From positions 40,488 to 104,487 of the forward strand of contig SVEK01000004.1 of the NCBI GenBank assembly GCA_015057405.1: a stretch of DNA of 64,000 nt, given 5' to 3'. The notes under the pieces are model-generated. The model was given only the letters and a program-made list of their open reading frames with translations. It was not told where the DNA came from and made no database searches. The first letter of the stretch is position 1; every line of letters begins with the position of its first letter. Shown in pieces: positions 45,755 to 55,248 of this stretch. This DNA is from Lachnospiraceae bacterium (lineage in GTDB: Bacteria; Bacillota; Clostridia; Lachnospirales; Lachnospiraceae). The position numbers and the translations under genes were made by a program.

Positions 45755-47218
45755 TTAACGCACTTTTACATCTTTGTTATATACTTTTCCAGTCTTTAAA
45801 TCCTTAGAACTTACATGCAAGACTCTGTTTTTATCAAAATCGAAAGTTATTTCAATCTGTGGAATTCCAGCTCTGCACTCCTCGATATCATTATGATCAT
45901 ATTCATCATAGTAATGGTCGTTTGTAATATCTTCTGTGTCTTCACCTTCATAGATCTTCACACAGATAGTTGTCTGATAATCACTGACAGTAGTATAATT
46001 GTCGCTCAGTTTACATGGATACTCAGTTCCCTTTGGTAAAATAATGCTAAATCTGTCATTAACAACTCTTACTCCGAATGAATGGGAAAGAATATTCTTT
46101 ACAACGATGACCTTATCCTTGATAAGCGTCTTGTCACCAGTTGCCTTAATTGCAGCTCCTATAGCAACCAACTTTGATAAATCCTTATCCGCATAAGGCG
46201 CCTGGTCAAATATTCTCTGTACCATGATTCTTACGGCTAAGATGTTCGAGGAACCACCTACAAGTATTACTTTATCAATATCGTTCACAGAGCAATTCGC
46301 ATCGTTTAAACACTTTTTGATGATACCCTCAATTCTGTCAAGCAACTCCTCACTACGGTCCACAAACTCATCTCTTGTTATCTTAAGCTGAAAATTGATA
46401 GCACCATTATCTCTTGGTATAAGAGACGGAATAATTATCTCTGTCTCTTCCATAGCTGAAAGCTCAACTTTAGCCTTTTCGCATTCAAACTGAAGCTTTC
46501 TCATAATTTGCTGATATAGCTTTTCATCAAGACCAGATTTATCGACTGATGATAAATTCATACCTGTATCTCGTCTAATCTGTCTGAGACAAAGTTCAAC
46601 TAACGCCTGGTCAAAATCATCACCACCAAGCTTTCGATCTCCATCAACATTTATGGTCTTAAATTCGTTGCCTTCAATACTAAGAATTGAAACATCGAAT
46701 GTACCACCACCAAGATCAATGACGAAAATCTTCTGTTTCTCATTCTCATCCATTCCGTAAGCAATAGATGCTGCCATAGGCTCTGGCAAAATTTCAATTA
46801 CTTCTAATCCTGCTGCCTCAGCTGCTTTTTCAGTCTCTCTATACTGCTTTGAAGTAAAATAAGCAGGCACAGTAATAACAGCAGCACATTCATCTGCGTT
46901 ATATGTTTTCTTTGCCTCTTTCACTACTTCCTTCAAAATATTTTCTGCAACCTCAGTCGGTGTAAAAACTTTATCCTGAAGAGTCCATGTTTTTTCATCA
47001 TCACCCATATAGGTTTTAGATGACATTATTACATTCTCAGGATATGTAATTGCCTTCTTCCTGGCAGAATCACCAACCATAGTCTTTCCATCTCTGTAAT
47101 AAAGAACAGATGGAAGTAATTCCTTACCCTTAAATTTCAAGAAATCAAGGGTATTATCAAATCTACAGCAAACTGTATTTGTTGTTCCTAAGTCGATTCC
47201 TAACAAAACCTTTGACAT
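45755..47218 (-). CDS. Hsp70-like protein, lidless
   Basis: A 487-residue DnaK homologue. The nucleotide-binding domain has GIDLGTTNT, the catalytic Lys in SSKTYMG, DLGGGTFDVS and VGGSSNILAV, so it should hydrolyse ATP. A short substrate-binding beta domain follows (about 385-487), but the helical lid of DnaK (about 640 residues in total) is missing. AGAAGGGAG precedes the ATG. It is the fifth Hsp70 in transcription order and lies between the helical protein gene and the SNF2 gene. Confidence 0.93.
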   Translation of the reverse strand: MSKVLLGIDLGTTNTVCCRFDNTLDFLKFKGKELLPSVLYYRDGKTMVGDSARKKAITYPENVIMSSKTYMGDDEKTWTLQDKVFTPTEVAENILKEVVKEAKKTYNADECAAVITVPAYFTSKQYRETEKAAEAAGLEVIEILPEPMAASIAYGMDENEKQKIFVIDLGGGTFDVSILSIEGNEFKTINVDGDRKLGGDDFDQALVELCLRQIRRDTGMNLSSVDKSGLDEKLYQQIMRKLQFECEKAKVELSAMEETEIIIPSLIPRDNGAINFQLKITRDEFVDRSEELLDRIEGIIKKCLNDANCSVNDIDKVILVGGSSNILAVRIMVQRIFDQAPYADKDLSKLVAIGAAIKATGDKTLIKDKVIVVKNILSHSFGVRVVNDRFSIILPKGTEYPCKLSDNYTTVSDYQTTICVKIYEGEDTEDITNDHYYDEYDHNDIEECRAGIPQIEITFDFDKNRVLHVSSKDLKTGKVYNKDVKVR

Positions 47219-47233
47219 ATATTCAGCTCCCTT

Positions 47234-48646
47234 CTACTGCCATTCCTTGACTTTATCAAAGTGACATTCAAACATATAATCTTTAATCTTTGGTCCTTGA
47301 AGCTTATACGTAACAACATTGTTTACCCAAAGATTATCTAGTGTATCAAAAAAATCTGACCTTTTACCTAATGAAGCAAACTCATGCAAAGGCTGTGCCA
47401 ATTTCTCGCACATCTTCTTAAGTTCATTTACCCCACCCTTTTTCTGGCTATGTTCAAAAAGCCACGAATAAGCTTCACTCATTGAAAAGAGATATTCCAT
47501 ATCCATTTTCGTGAATGACTCCAAGATACTTTGTTCAAAAGCAGGAGACTTAACATTAACCCAAAAGAATGCAACACTTTTTGGTGGTGTATTATTTCTC
47601 ATGTCAGATGCAATATCAGAGAACGACTGATACTTGTTCTTGTCTGTTTTCTCGACACTCTTTAGCAAACTGTCAATATGGGCTTTTCTGTTCTCGTATA
47701 ATACCTTATTTTCAGATGTAGCCTTCCACACTTTATTACTAATCTCACGTTTAACATGCGGCTTCAAATAAGGAGAATCATACACTCTTCTCATGGTATC
47801 AAACATCTTATTAAGAGTATCTTTATCTTTCTCATCCCAGAACAATTTACATATTGCTCTTATGTACTTTTTATAGTTTGCAGCACTAGTAGCCTTAATA
47901 TTGTTTACCGCATCATCAAACGCCTTTGATCCATAACTAGCATATGCCTCTATTAATACAAAATCATATGCATTATCATCTATGGATGGAGTTTCCATCT
48001 CTTTACTTAAATACTTAAAAAATGTCGCCTTATCTGCTTCTGATAAGGTGTTTTTTAATTTAATTAATACCTCTTTATCATTCATTATGCTTGGGAAGCA
48101 CTCAAATGCATCCTTAGAAAACTTCCACATGAATGGCAATGTCTTTGAAGCATCTTTATGTTTTGTTTTCTCAAGGATTAGTTTGAACAGTTCTGCTCGT
48201 TCTTCTTTGTCAAACTCAAACACATCTCGCTCCCAGTAATTAAGTCTAAGCACCGCAGTGATTCCATTCATATAATAAGAGAATAGAATATGGCGAATCT
48301 TCTTCTGCATATAAACCGTATTGCCCAGAACATCCTCCATCATGTACTGCAGTGTTTTATAATTTGCATCTTCAAGTATTGGTTTTAATTCCTTTTTGAA
48401 TTTTCCAACATCTTTTACATCAAGAACACCTGCGTTTCTCATAATAACCTTCACGATTATGTCATGACTGATTCCTTTTGCCTTTGCCATGTCAACCACT
48501 GCGCCATATGCTTCATTACACAAATGTTTCTTGATTTCATACTCATCTTGCTTTGATATATACAGATCTGCATCCTTCTCGAATCGCTTATTAAGAGAAG
48601 CATTAATTTTCTGTAATGTATCATTCAATAAATTCTGATCTACCAT
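47234..48646 (-). CDS. Uncharacterised all-helical protein
   Basis: A 470-residue protein I do not recognise. It is rich in Lys, Glu and Asp helices throughout and has no membrane segment, signal peptide or clear catalytic motif. It contains no HPD J-domain motif. Position is telling: it precedes an Hsp70 gene by 15 bases, where the other Hsp70 genes are preceded by GrpE-like genes, so it may be a dedicated co-chaperone or client-recognition factor. It could be helical-repeat (HEAT/TPR-like) in fold. GAGGG precedes the ATG. Confidence 0.75.
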   Translation of the reverse strand: MVDQNLLNDTLQKINASLNKRFEKDADLYISKQDEYEIKKHLCNEAYGAVVDMAKAKGISHDIIVKVIMRNAGVLDVKDVGKFKKELKPILEDANYKTLQYMMEDVLGNTVYMQKKIRHILFSYYMNGITAVLRLNYWERDVFEFDKEERAELFKLILEKTKHKDASKTLPFMWKFSKDAFECFPSIMNDKEVLIKLKNTLSEADKATFFKYLSKEMETPSIDDNAYDFVLIEAYASYGSKAFDDAVNNIKATSAANYKKYIRAICKLFWDEKDKDTLNKMFDTMRRVYDSPYLKPHVKREISNKVWKATSENKVLYENRKAHIDSLLKSVEKTDKNKYQSFSDIASDMRNNTPPKSVAFFWVNVKSPAFEQSILESFTKMDMEYLFSMSEAYSWLFEHSQKKGGVNELKKMCEKLAQPLHEFASLGKRSDFFDTLDNLWVNNVVTYKLQGPKIKDYMFECHFDKVKEWQ

Positions 48647-48655
48647 AATGCCCTC

Positions 48656-50341
48656 CTAGTTTATCTGTATTTCATCAATAATCTTCTTTTTTGCCAACAG
48701 TTCCTGGTTTGCTCCCTGGTTTAGTTTTATTTCTTCACCCAACTCATTAAGAGCAATTGTAATAACTCCATTCTGATCAATGCTCCATTCCAAAGTAACC
48801 TGCTCACCGACTTCAAAGCGTCTTGGAAGCGGAACCATTTTACCTGCAATTTGAGTAAAATCTTCAGTAAAATTTGTATCCTGACCATAGAAAAGGAAAA
48901 TAGGTAAGTTTGTCATATTCTCCTGTTGGATAGTGTATGTAAACTGTCCCTTCTTCTTCGTGCTAATCTCACTCTTTGAAATAAGCTTCTCAAATCCGGT
49001 ATTGGTTCTTAAGAAAATATCTTCTGCCAATCTGTCTTCAAGACTCATTTTCTTTAAATGAATATTATCTGGTGAGTAGTTGTATGCGTCTATTGCAGCA
49101 CCCTTTGACACTGATGTTGTAGTATCAACAGTTATCATTGGAACATCATCACCGAAGTACTCTTTTAATGTGGACTCTACTGCATAGAAATTTGACATTC
49201 CACCTGTAAGAATAATTAATGAAATATCTTCTTTTGAAAGATTCTCCGCTGACTTTATGCTTTCTTTTACTGGTCGTAAAATATTCTGTCTATCAGAATC
49301 TGTAATAATTCCTGCATATACCTCTTCTAATGTTTCTTTATCAAGATTTATTCCCTGGACGAACTGTCCATCAATAACCTCAAACTCTGGAGTCATAACA
49401 ATACGGCTAAGTCTTCTTGGATTATCAATGTGCTCCTTCAACTTATTATTTAAGTCAATCTTGTACTTCTCTGCCTGAGAAACCACTCTCGCTATAATCT
49501 TATTCTGATCATCAACTGGTCTTGTACTAATCTTTGCTGTCCTATTTTCGAACTCACTAAGGAAGTATGCACCCAGATACTGATCGAAGTCATTTCCACC
49601 AAGATTCTCTCTCTTAGATCTTGATGCAATGCTTACTTTCATGCTTTCGTACTCATAGCTTGTGTCATCCTCTTCAAGTTTTGCGATACAAATATCCAAT
49701 GTACCACCACCAATGTCATAAATCATAATGTACTTATTATTGAGGTCAACACTATTCTGCATTAAGCAACCATCTCCATTATTAATAAAATAAAGAAGCG
49801 TTGCAGCAGGCTCATCTAAAATATGAAAGTTGGTAAAGCCAGCCATTTCGATTGCATCTCTTGTAGCCTGTCTCTCATCTGTATTAAATGCTGCTGGAAC
49901 AGTAACGACAAGGTGATCTATCTCTTGGTCAAACTGTTCTTCTATTGACTGTTTCATTGTCTTAAGCAAAAGAGCTGAACACTGAGTCATATCAAGCTGA
50001 AGTTCATCATCCTCGGACTTTCCAGGAATAGTAATCATAGACTCTCCACCCATTCTTGTCTTAATTCCTGTAAATGTATTCATAGGCTGATTACCAGTTG
50101 CATAAATATTCTTAGCCCACTCTCCTGTATATACCCTTTTTGTTTCTCCATCATTCTTGCAGTAAAAATATGATGGTAAGGTATACTTATCCCTTGTAAG
50201 ATTAAAGTCTTTATCATACTGTAAAATAGGTATTGAACGTAGATGATCGATTGGGTTTCTAAGTCTTCTGTCCTCAGTCTGAATAACTGACACAGTACTA
50301 TTTGTTGTACCCAAATCGATACCAACATATAATTGCGCCAT
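48656..50341 (-). CDS. Hsp70-like protein
   Basis: A 561-residue Hsp70. GIDLGTTNST, IKTRMGGES with the catalytic Lys, DIGGGTLDICI and TGGMSNFYAV define a complete ATPase domain (about 1-415). The rest (about 416-561) is a beta-rich substrate-domain-like part with a very short tail. It shares the GGMS-F/Y adenosine motif with the 943-residue paralogue, suggesting a subfamily distinct from the other three. The IS element lies only 15 bases ahead of its ATG; a weak CAGGTAG ribosome site remains. Insertion separates it from the GrpE-like gene upstream and may reduce expression. Confidence 0.92.
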   Translation of the reverse strand: MAQLYVGIDLGTTNSTVSVIQTEDRRLRNPIDHLRSIPILQYDKDFNLTRDKYTLPSYFYCKNDGETKRVYTGEWAKNIYATGNQPMNTFTGIKTRMGGESMITIPGKSEDDELQLDMTQCSALLLKTMKQSIEEQFDQEIDHLVVTVPAAFNTDERQATRDAIEMAGFTNFHILDEPAATLLYFINNGDGCLMQNSVDLNNKYIMIYDIGGGTLDICIAKLEEDDTSYEYESMKVSIASRSKRENLGGNDFDQYLGAYFLSEFENRTAKISTRPVDDQNKIIARVVSQAEKYKIDLNNKLKEHIDNPRRLSRIVMTPEFEVIDGQFVQGINLDKETLEEVYAGIITDSDRQNILRPVKESIKSAENLSKEDISLIILTGGMSNFYAVESTLKEYFGDDVPMITVDTTTSVSKGAAIDAYNYSPDNIHLKKMSLEDRLAEDIFLRTNTGFEKLISKSEISTKKKGQFTYTIQQENMTNLPIFLFYGQDTNFTEDFTQIAGKMVPLPRRFEVGEQVTLEWSIDQNGVITIALNELGEEIKLNQGANQELLAKKKIIDEIQIN

Positions 50342-50369
50342 GTTTTTCTACCTGTTATGAAGTGACCTC

Positions 50370-50777
50370 TTGTCAAGAGTAAATTTTAAGAAATCACCAC
50401 ATTTTCCTTTCTTTAAATTTTAACACTGGATACAGAGGCAGAGCCTCAGATCTAACAGTCCCCGGCCTTGGCCACTCTGTTATACGTGGATTGGTTACCT
50501 ACAGGTCAATGGTCCGCCGTGAATCTTGCCGTCTCCTAGCGTGAATCAAAATATATAAATATAATGTCAACAGAGGTAGCTCGCAAATAATTCGGACTTA
50601 GAAATGCTCTAAGACCCTGCCTCTGTATCCAGTGTTAATTAGTTGTTTTGCAGATGAAATCTGACAAAGTCAATTTCTTCTGCTTGATTACCCCTAAGAA
50701 TATTCAGATGATTCTGTCAGGGTCTTGTCGCCAATGGCGATGCGAAGCATCCTTGACTGAAACAGATGAATATTCTT
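50370..50777. ncRNA. Candidate bridge/seekRNA region of the IS element
   Basis: The 408 bases between transposase stop and element end have no gene but strong structure: GAATATTCA (50698-50706) pairs with 50767-50775, enclosing TCGCC/GGCGA and CTGTCAGG/CCTTGACTG-type stems. IS1111-group elements encode their guide RNA 3' of the transposase, which matches this location. ACAGGT at 50501-50506 also occurs in the flanking target on the minus strand (ACAGGTAG). The RNA boundaries and strand are unproven. Confidence 0.4.
50420..50638. repeat. 219-bp segment bounded by 22-bp perfect inverted repeats
   Basis: The arms 50420-50441 and 50617-50638 are exact complements and start with TTAACACTGG. The inner 175 bases are visibly GC-richer than the surroundings and contain GGCCTTGGCC. 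It could be a small non-autonomous element (MITE) nested in the IS or the basal stem of a structured RNA. Confidence 0.6.
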
Positions 50778-51894
50778 CTAATTTACATGTTCTGTCATCA
50801 TACCCCAGATAAAACATGCCAGTTCCATTGCTATTGCAGTTGTTGCTACATTTCGGTTAACTCCTTTATTTAGAGTCATTTTGTAAAATCTACGTCTAAG
50901 TCTTTCATTCGCTTTATCTGCATATGCAATTATTTCTGGTGGATTTCCTTGCTGTCTTTGTTTCAAGCCCACCGATTTGTGTCCTATATTTCCCCTTGTA
51001 TAACTTTGGGCTGCTTCAAACTAAAAGTCTCCGCAAGTGGCTATTTCCAGCCTTTGTTATGCTGTAGCGATTAACCCTCGTATCACTGGAATCTTCACTT
51101 GGTACAAGACCCAAAAATGAAGCAAATTTTGGTGCTTTTTCAAATCTTTCAAAATCACCAACTTCGACAATCATTGAAAGTGCTGTATGCGTCTTAATTC
51201 CAAGAAGACAACTCATATGCTTTACTTTTTCTTCATATCTTTCTGCTGACGCAAGTTCTTCAATTCTTTCATCAAACCGATTAATCTTTTCTGTCAGATA
51301 TTCATAAGTTAAAAGATACTCATCTAACGTTTCTCTTTGCAATGCGGACAATTCTAAATTTTTTAACCATTTTAAATGTGCAATAGTCCAGTAAGTTTTT
51401 CCGCCTTCAAAACGTTTGCCCTGTCTTAAAACGAACGCAAGAATCTGTTGTTTTACCTTTTTAAGATATAACTTCTGGTCATCACGCATTCTAATATATT
51501 CCTTAACATCATTGTCGTCATTATCTGGAACATATACTTCACTATAAGTGTGAAATGCCAGACATCTGGCTACATTTGCAGCATCTCTTTTATCTGTTTT
51601 TACATGATGTGTATTAGTTACAGCCATCGTACTTGGCGCCAATATTTTGCAATCTACAGCATGGTCTCTAAGCTGATGATATAAAGAATATCCAAGGCAT
51701 CCTGCCTCATATCCGCAAACAAATGTAACTTCTCCAGCATATCTGGAACGAACCTGCTCCATATATTTAAGAACAAGCTTGTAATCTGATGGTATTGTCT
51801 GCTTATACTCAACCTTATCTGTCTCGTAACTATAACAACAAAGTGTGTACTATTCCTTATGGACATCCTTCCCAACATAAACTATACTATTCAT
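50778..51894 (-). pseudogene. IS110-family transposase, two inactivating mutations
   Basis: Reading from the ATG at 51894 gives MNSIVYVGKDVHKE, then an in-frame TAG at codon 15, after which the DEDD domain continues (VCGYEAGCLGYSLYHQLRD, KTDKRDAANVARCL). The C-terminal half (LLGIKTHTALSMIVEVGDF, ASFLGLVPSE) runs to LRRLLV, where one extra T shifts the frame; in the next frame GHKSVGLKQRQQGNPPEI and the end MTEHVN follow to the stop at 50778. The expected joined sequence LLVEAAQSY shows that a single base was gained. The protein can no longer be made, so the copy is immobile unless helped. Confidence 0.9.
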
Positions 51895-52007
51895 ATGTGA
51901 CCTCCTATTGTATGCGGTAATCCCTGTTACCTAATATTATTTCTGCAAATAATATCTTACAGGTAAATCCACGAATCTACAATTGTGAGGTCACTTCATA
52001 TTGTCTC

Positions 52008-53750
52008 CTATTCATTACTGCTCTGTTCTGGTGCATCATTACCTTCTCCATTTTCATTTGATGCAGGTTCTTCACTTTCCTTCTGTGCTTCTTCATTCTC
52101 TTCATAAGTTTCCTTTGGCTTATCCTCATTATTATCAGGATTTACCTTCTCGAATACCGCCTTACAGATTATCTCTCCCTGGAAGCTTAAACCGGTTTTT
52201 ACAACCTGATACTTGCCAGCACCATCAAGCTTTGAATATGTTCCAATAAGTCTCTCGATATCAGCATCTGAAAACTCAATTTCTTTGCCCTTCTCATAGT
52301 AACCATCGCCATCCACTGAAACGCCAAGTTCCATGAGTAACGTCCAGATAACATGAATATGATTATTCTCTGCTTCTCTGATGGTATCAATATCCTCATA
52401 TTTAGAAATCAACTGCTTTACAAAAGCTTTCTTTCCTTCAAGAACTCCATCCTCGTGAGCTTTGGCAATCTTCTGATCCATCATCTTCTGCTCATTAGCA
52501 TTGCCTTCTTCCTGACTCTTAAAGGCTTCCTTCTTTCTGATAAGATCCCTTGCTGCATAACCAAGTTGTTCTGTTATCTTCTGAGAATAACGAACCAGAT
52601 TAATGATATCCTCTTCATCTGCATTAACCGGAGGAATTTCCATGCTCATTGTTAATCCCTTGTTCTGAAGAAGTTCTGTGATTGTATCCAACTGATCAAG
52701 TCTGTGAAGATTTCCTTCTATACCTTCAATTGACTCACCCATATCAGTAACACGCTTTCCAACCGCGTTTACTTTAGAAACAAGCTTGTCCTGTGTCTCT
52801 GAAATATTCTTCTTAGTATCATTAATAGAACTAATGATATTCTCTGTGTTCTTCTGTGTTCTCTGTACAATCATCTGTGAAGCATCATTTGCAGCTCTCA
52901 TTGCAGTATCAGCAGTTCTCTTGCCCTGAGATTCAACGCAAGACTTCATTGTTGAAATAGTCTCTGCATTATTAGCTCCCATAGTACCAATCAAATCTTC
53001 AACAGCATCATTAATGTCTTCATTCAATTGTTGACCCATAGCGTGAATAGCTGCAACTGTATTAGTCTCTGTTTTCTCTGCAACAACAGGTTTCTCCTCT
53101 TTCTGTGGCTTCTTTTCTGTAGAAGCATCTTCTTTCGCCTTTTTGCTCTCTTCCTCAACAGAAGTATTATTACTTTCCTCTTTCTTAGGAGCAGACACAC
53201 TTTCTTCCTTTGCCTCTGTTTGCTCTGCTGAAATAGGGTTCTCTGCTGTTTTCTGCTCTGTCTGAATTGTGTCTTCTGGTTTCTTGGCTTCCTCTTCAGC
53301 TGCAAGAGCCTTTGCCCTTTCAATTCTGTCTGCTGCAAGTTCAATCAATTTCTCTTTTGCATCATCTCGTATTGCTCTTTTAGCTTTATCTTTATCTTTA
53401 CCCTTCAGATTTGAAGGTACCTCTGGAACTTCAATTCTAAATTCTTTGTCAATCACAACCTTATCAGCAAAAGAACGTATACTATCTGGCCATTCTGGTG
53501 AAGAACCATCTTCTACAACTCTGGTAATAACCTCACCCTTCTGATCGATAATTGCATTGCCTTCTGCATTTAATGCTATATACATATACTTCTTCTTTGC
53601 TTTATACTTAGCCACTTTTTCTTCCTCCTTACCAGTGTTATCATTATTGTTCATTTCCCGAGTAGAATCATTACCGTTAACTTCAAGGTTTTCTGTAGTA
53701 TCGGAACCATCTACTGCATCCTTTTTCTTTCCTAAAAACTGAAATCCCAT
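52008..53750 (-). CDS. Coiled-coil protein with GrpE-like C-terminus
   Basis: A 580-residue protein. After an N-terminal beta segment (about 45-110) comes a low-complexity Glu/Lys/Ser region (about 140-230), a long coiled coil (about 230-350) and a C-terminal globular part: helices around LVRYSQKITEQLGYAARDL and a final VVKTGLSFQGEIICKAVFEKV that resembles the GrpE beta domain (VLQKGYxLxxRVLRPAxVxV). GrpE releases ADP from Hsp70. In this operon it is followed, apart from the inserted IS, by an Hsp70 gene, so I infer a dedicated nucleotide exchange factor. Sequence match is weak and judged by eye. GGAGG precedes the ATG. Confidence 0.6.
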   Translation of the reverse strand: MGFQFLGKKKDAVDGSDTTENLEVNGNDSTREMNNNDNTGKEEEKVAKYKAKKKYMYIALNAEGNAIIDQKGEVITRVVEDGSSPEWPDSIRSFADKVVIDKEFRIEVPEVPSNLKGKDKDKAKRAIRDDAKEKLIELAADRIERAKALAAEEEAKKPEDTIQTEQKTAENPISAEQTEAKEESVSAPKKEESNNTSVEEESKKAKEDASTEKKPQKEEKPVVAEKTETNTVAAIHAMGQQLNEDINDAVEDLIGTMGANNAETISTMKSCVESQGKRTADTAMRAANDASQMIVQRTQKNTENIISSINDTKKNISETQDKLVSKVNAVGKRVTDMGESIEGIEGNLHRLDQLDTITELLQNKGLTMSMEIPPVNADEEDIINLVRYSQKITEQLGYAARDLIRKKEAFKSQEEGNANEQKMMDQKIAKAHEDGVLEGKKAFVKQLISKYEDIDTIREAENNHIHVIWTLLMELGVSVDGDGYYEKGKEIEFSDADIERLIGTYSKLDGAGKYQVVKTGLSFQGEIICKAVFEKVNPDNNEDKPKETYEENEEAQKESEEPASNENGEGNDAPEQSSNE

Positions 53751-53760
53751 AGCAAACCTC

Positions 53761-55248
53761 CTATTCTAATACACCATCAAAACACTCGCCATTGCTAAAC
53801 ACTTTATAGGCAACCATACCTGACTCTGTTGTTCCTAACGCTATCTCAATAGTCTTGTTATCTCCAAGCACTAAGTGGGATACAGGTATCTTACCGATTA
53901 AAAAACATTTTGTTATATCTTTTGAATTACCTTGGTATACTTCAATATCTCTGTTATCCTTAGTCTCCATAAGAGAAAACTCTTTAGCTTTTGAGAAAGT
54001 TCCGTATCTTTCATTTTTCTCTATTAACTTTGAGAATGTAGCTCCTACCTTTACTCCTATGGAGTAGCTTAACTTCTGAATGATTTTAATATTATTACGG
54101 TTCTGTGCTTTCATTCCGCAGTAAACTCCAGCTCCATAACCAACCATCTTGTTGATTTCAATACCATCGCATTCTTCAGGTTCTTTACCGAAAATACTTT
54201 CCAAGGCTTTCTTTACCATAAGAAGATTACTAGAACCACCTACAAGTAAAACTCTGTCGATATCCTCTGGCTCAAGGCCTTTATCACCGCAGTTCCACAA
54301 GGCATCATTTACAGAATCTCGAATCTTTTCAAGGACTCTTTCTCCTCTTAACCAGTTCTCTATCTCATCACCAGATACAGTGGTCTCAATATGTATTCCA
54401 CTGATATTATCATCTAGATCCTCTTCTTCATCTTCATCCCAATAAATCGACTCTTCCTTCATCTGTACGATTCTGGAATTTAGATCACTTTGGAACTTAA
54501 GTCGTTGATCTGTATCATCTATTTCACTAACATTTATGCCTGCCTTATTAGCAACCTTTGTAAGCAAAATATCATCAATAACCTGACCACCAAAATCTCT
54601 AATACCTTCTGTATTTAAAACCTCTATTGATACTCGCCCATCAGCTGATTTCTCATACAAGAAAACGGTAATATCAAGCGTTCCGCCACCAAAGTCAAAA
54701 ACCATTATTTTCTCGCTATGTCCCATAGTAGATGTCTTTTGAAACAAGCCATAACTAATTGCTGCTGCCACAGGTTCTTCAATCAAGTCAAGTACATTCA
54801 AACCTGCTCTTTCTGCCGAACGTCTGATTTTTAATCTTTCTTTGTTTCCATAAGCATAAGGGACACTAATTACTACACCATCTATATCAGCTCCACCATT
54901 ATTCGTTGATACTTTATCTTTGATATAGGAAAAAATATCTGTAGCAACATCTACTGGTGAATACTTTGTACTTAATGCAGGAATGTTGTACTCCCAGTTA
55001 TCTTCCACAAGCTTACGTTTAACTCCAACAACACCGTTTTGAGGATCAATAGCTGCCCTCTTCAATGCAGCTTTGCCTACAAGCTTTTCGCCATTCTGAC
55101 AATAGTAAATAACATTAGGAAAAACTTCATCACCGGTATATATTGTAGGGTCCAGATTAGGTACAGCCTTGATACTTCCATCTGCCTCATTCCATCTTGT
55201 CACATAGTTTGTACTAGTGCCAAAATCTATGCCTAAATATATTGCCAT
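53761..55248 (-). CDS. Hsp70-like protein, lidless
   Basis: A 495-residue Hsp70. GIDFGTSTNY (Ser for the second Thr), GVKRKLVED with the catalytic Lys, DFGGGTLDITV and VGGSSNLLMV mark the ATPase domain; an acidic insertion (DEDEEEDLDD) lies near residue 270. About 120 residues of beta domain follow, with no lid. The ATG overlaps the stop of the GrpE-like gene by one base (TGATG), with GGAGG just upstream, so the two proteins should be made in equal amounts and may act as a pair. Confidence 0.93.
   Translation of the reverse strand: MAIYLGIDFGTSTNYVTRWNEADGSIKAVPNLDPTIYTGDEVFPNVIYYCQNGEKLVGKAALKRAAIDPQNGVVGVKRKLVEDNWEYNIPALSTKYSPVDVATDIFSYIKDKVSTNNGGADIDGVVISVPYAYGNKERLKIRRSAERAGLNVLDLIEEPVAAAISYGLFQKTSTMGHSEKIMVFDFGGGTLDITVFLYEKSADGRVSIEVLNTEGIRDFGGQVIDDILLTKVANKAGINVSEIDDTDQRLKFQSDLNSRIVQMKEESIYWDEDEEEDLDDNISGIHIETTVSGDEIENWLRGERVLEKIRDSVNDALWNCGDKGLEPEDIDRVLLVGGSSNLLMVKKALESIFGKEPEECDGIEINKMVGYGAGVYCGMKAQNRNNIKIIQKLSYSIGVKVGATFSKLIEKNERYGTFSKAKEFSLMETKDNRDIEVYQGNSKDITKCFLIGKIPVSHLVLGDNKTIEIALGTTESGMVAYKVFSNGECFDGVLE

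Larger units (their letters stand above)
50356..52000 (-). mobile_element. IS110/IS1111-type insertion sequence, inactivated
   Basis: Perfect 14-bp inverted repeats (TATGAAGTGACCTC at 50356-50369 and its complement at 51987-52000) bound an element of about 1.6 kb whose only gene is a broken DEDD transposase. Terminal repeats together with a long non-coding stretch 3' of the transposase fit the IS1111 subgroup. A hairpin (51934-51942 with 51947-51955) lies near the 5' end. The element sits exactly between a stop codon and the next ATG of the Hsp70 operon. CTCTTGACAAGAG at its end (50370-50382) supplies an outward -35-like TTGACA but no matching -10. Confidence 0.85.

Noticed and set aside
50354..50376. 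Outward promoter from the IS driving the Hsp70 gene at 48656-50341
   Set aside because: TTGACA is present at 50371-50376 on the minus strand, but the sequence 17 bases further is AGGTAG, not a -10 box; the TTGACA is also part of a palindrome.
53024..53344. Lys/Arg/Gln-rich 106-residue frame inside the coiled-coil gene
   Set aside because: It is a frame-shifted reading of the Glu/Lys low-complexity segment of the GrpE-like protein and has no start signal.
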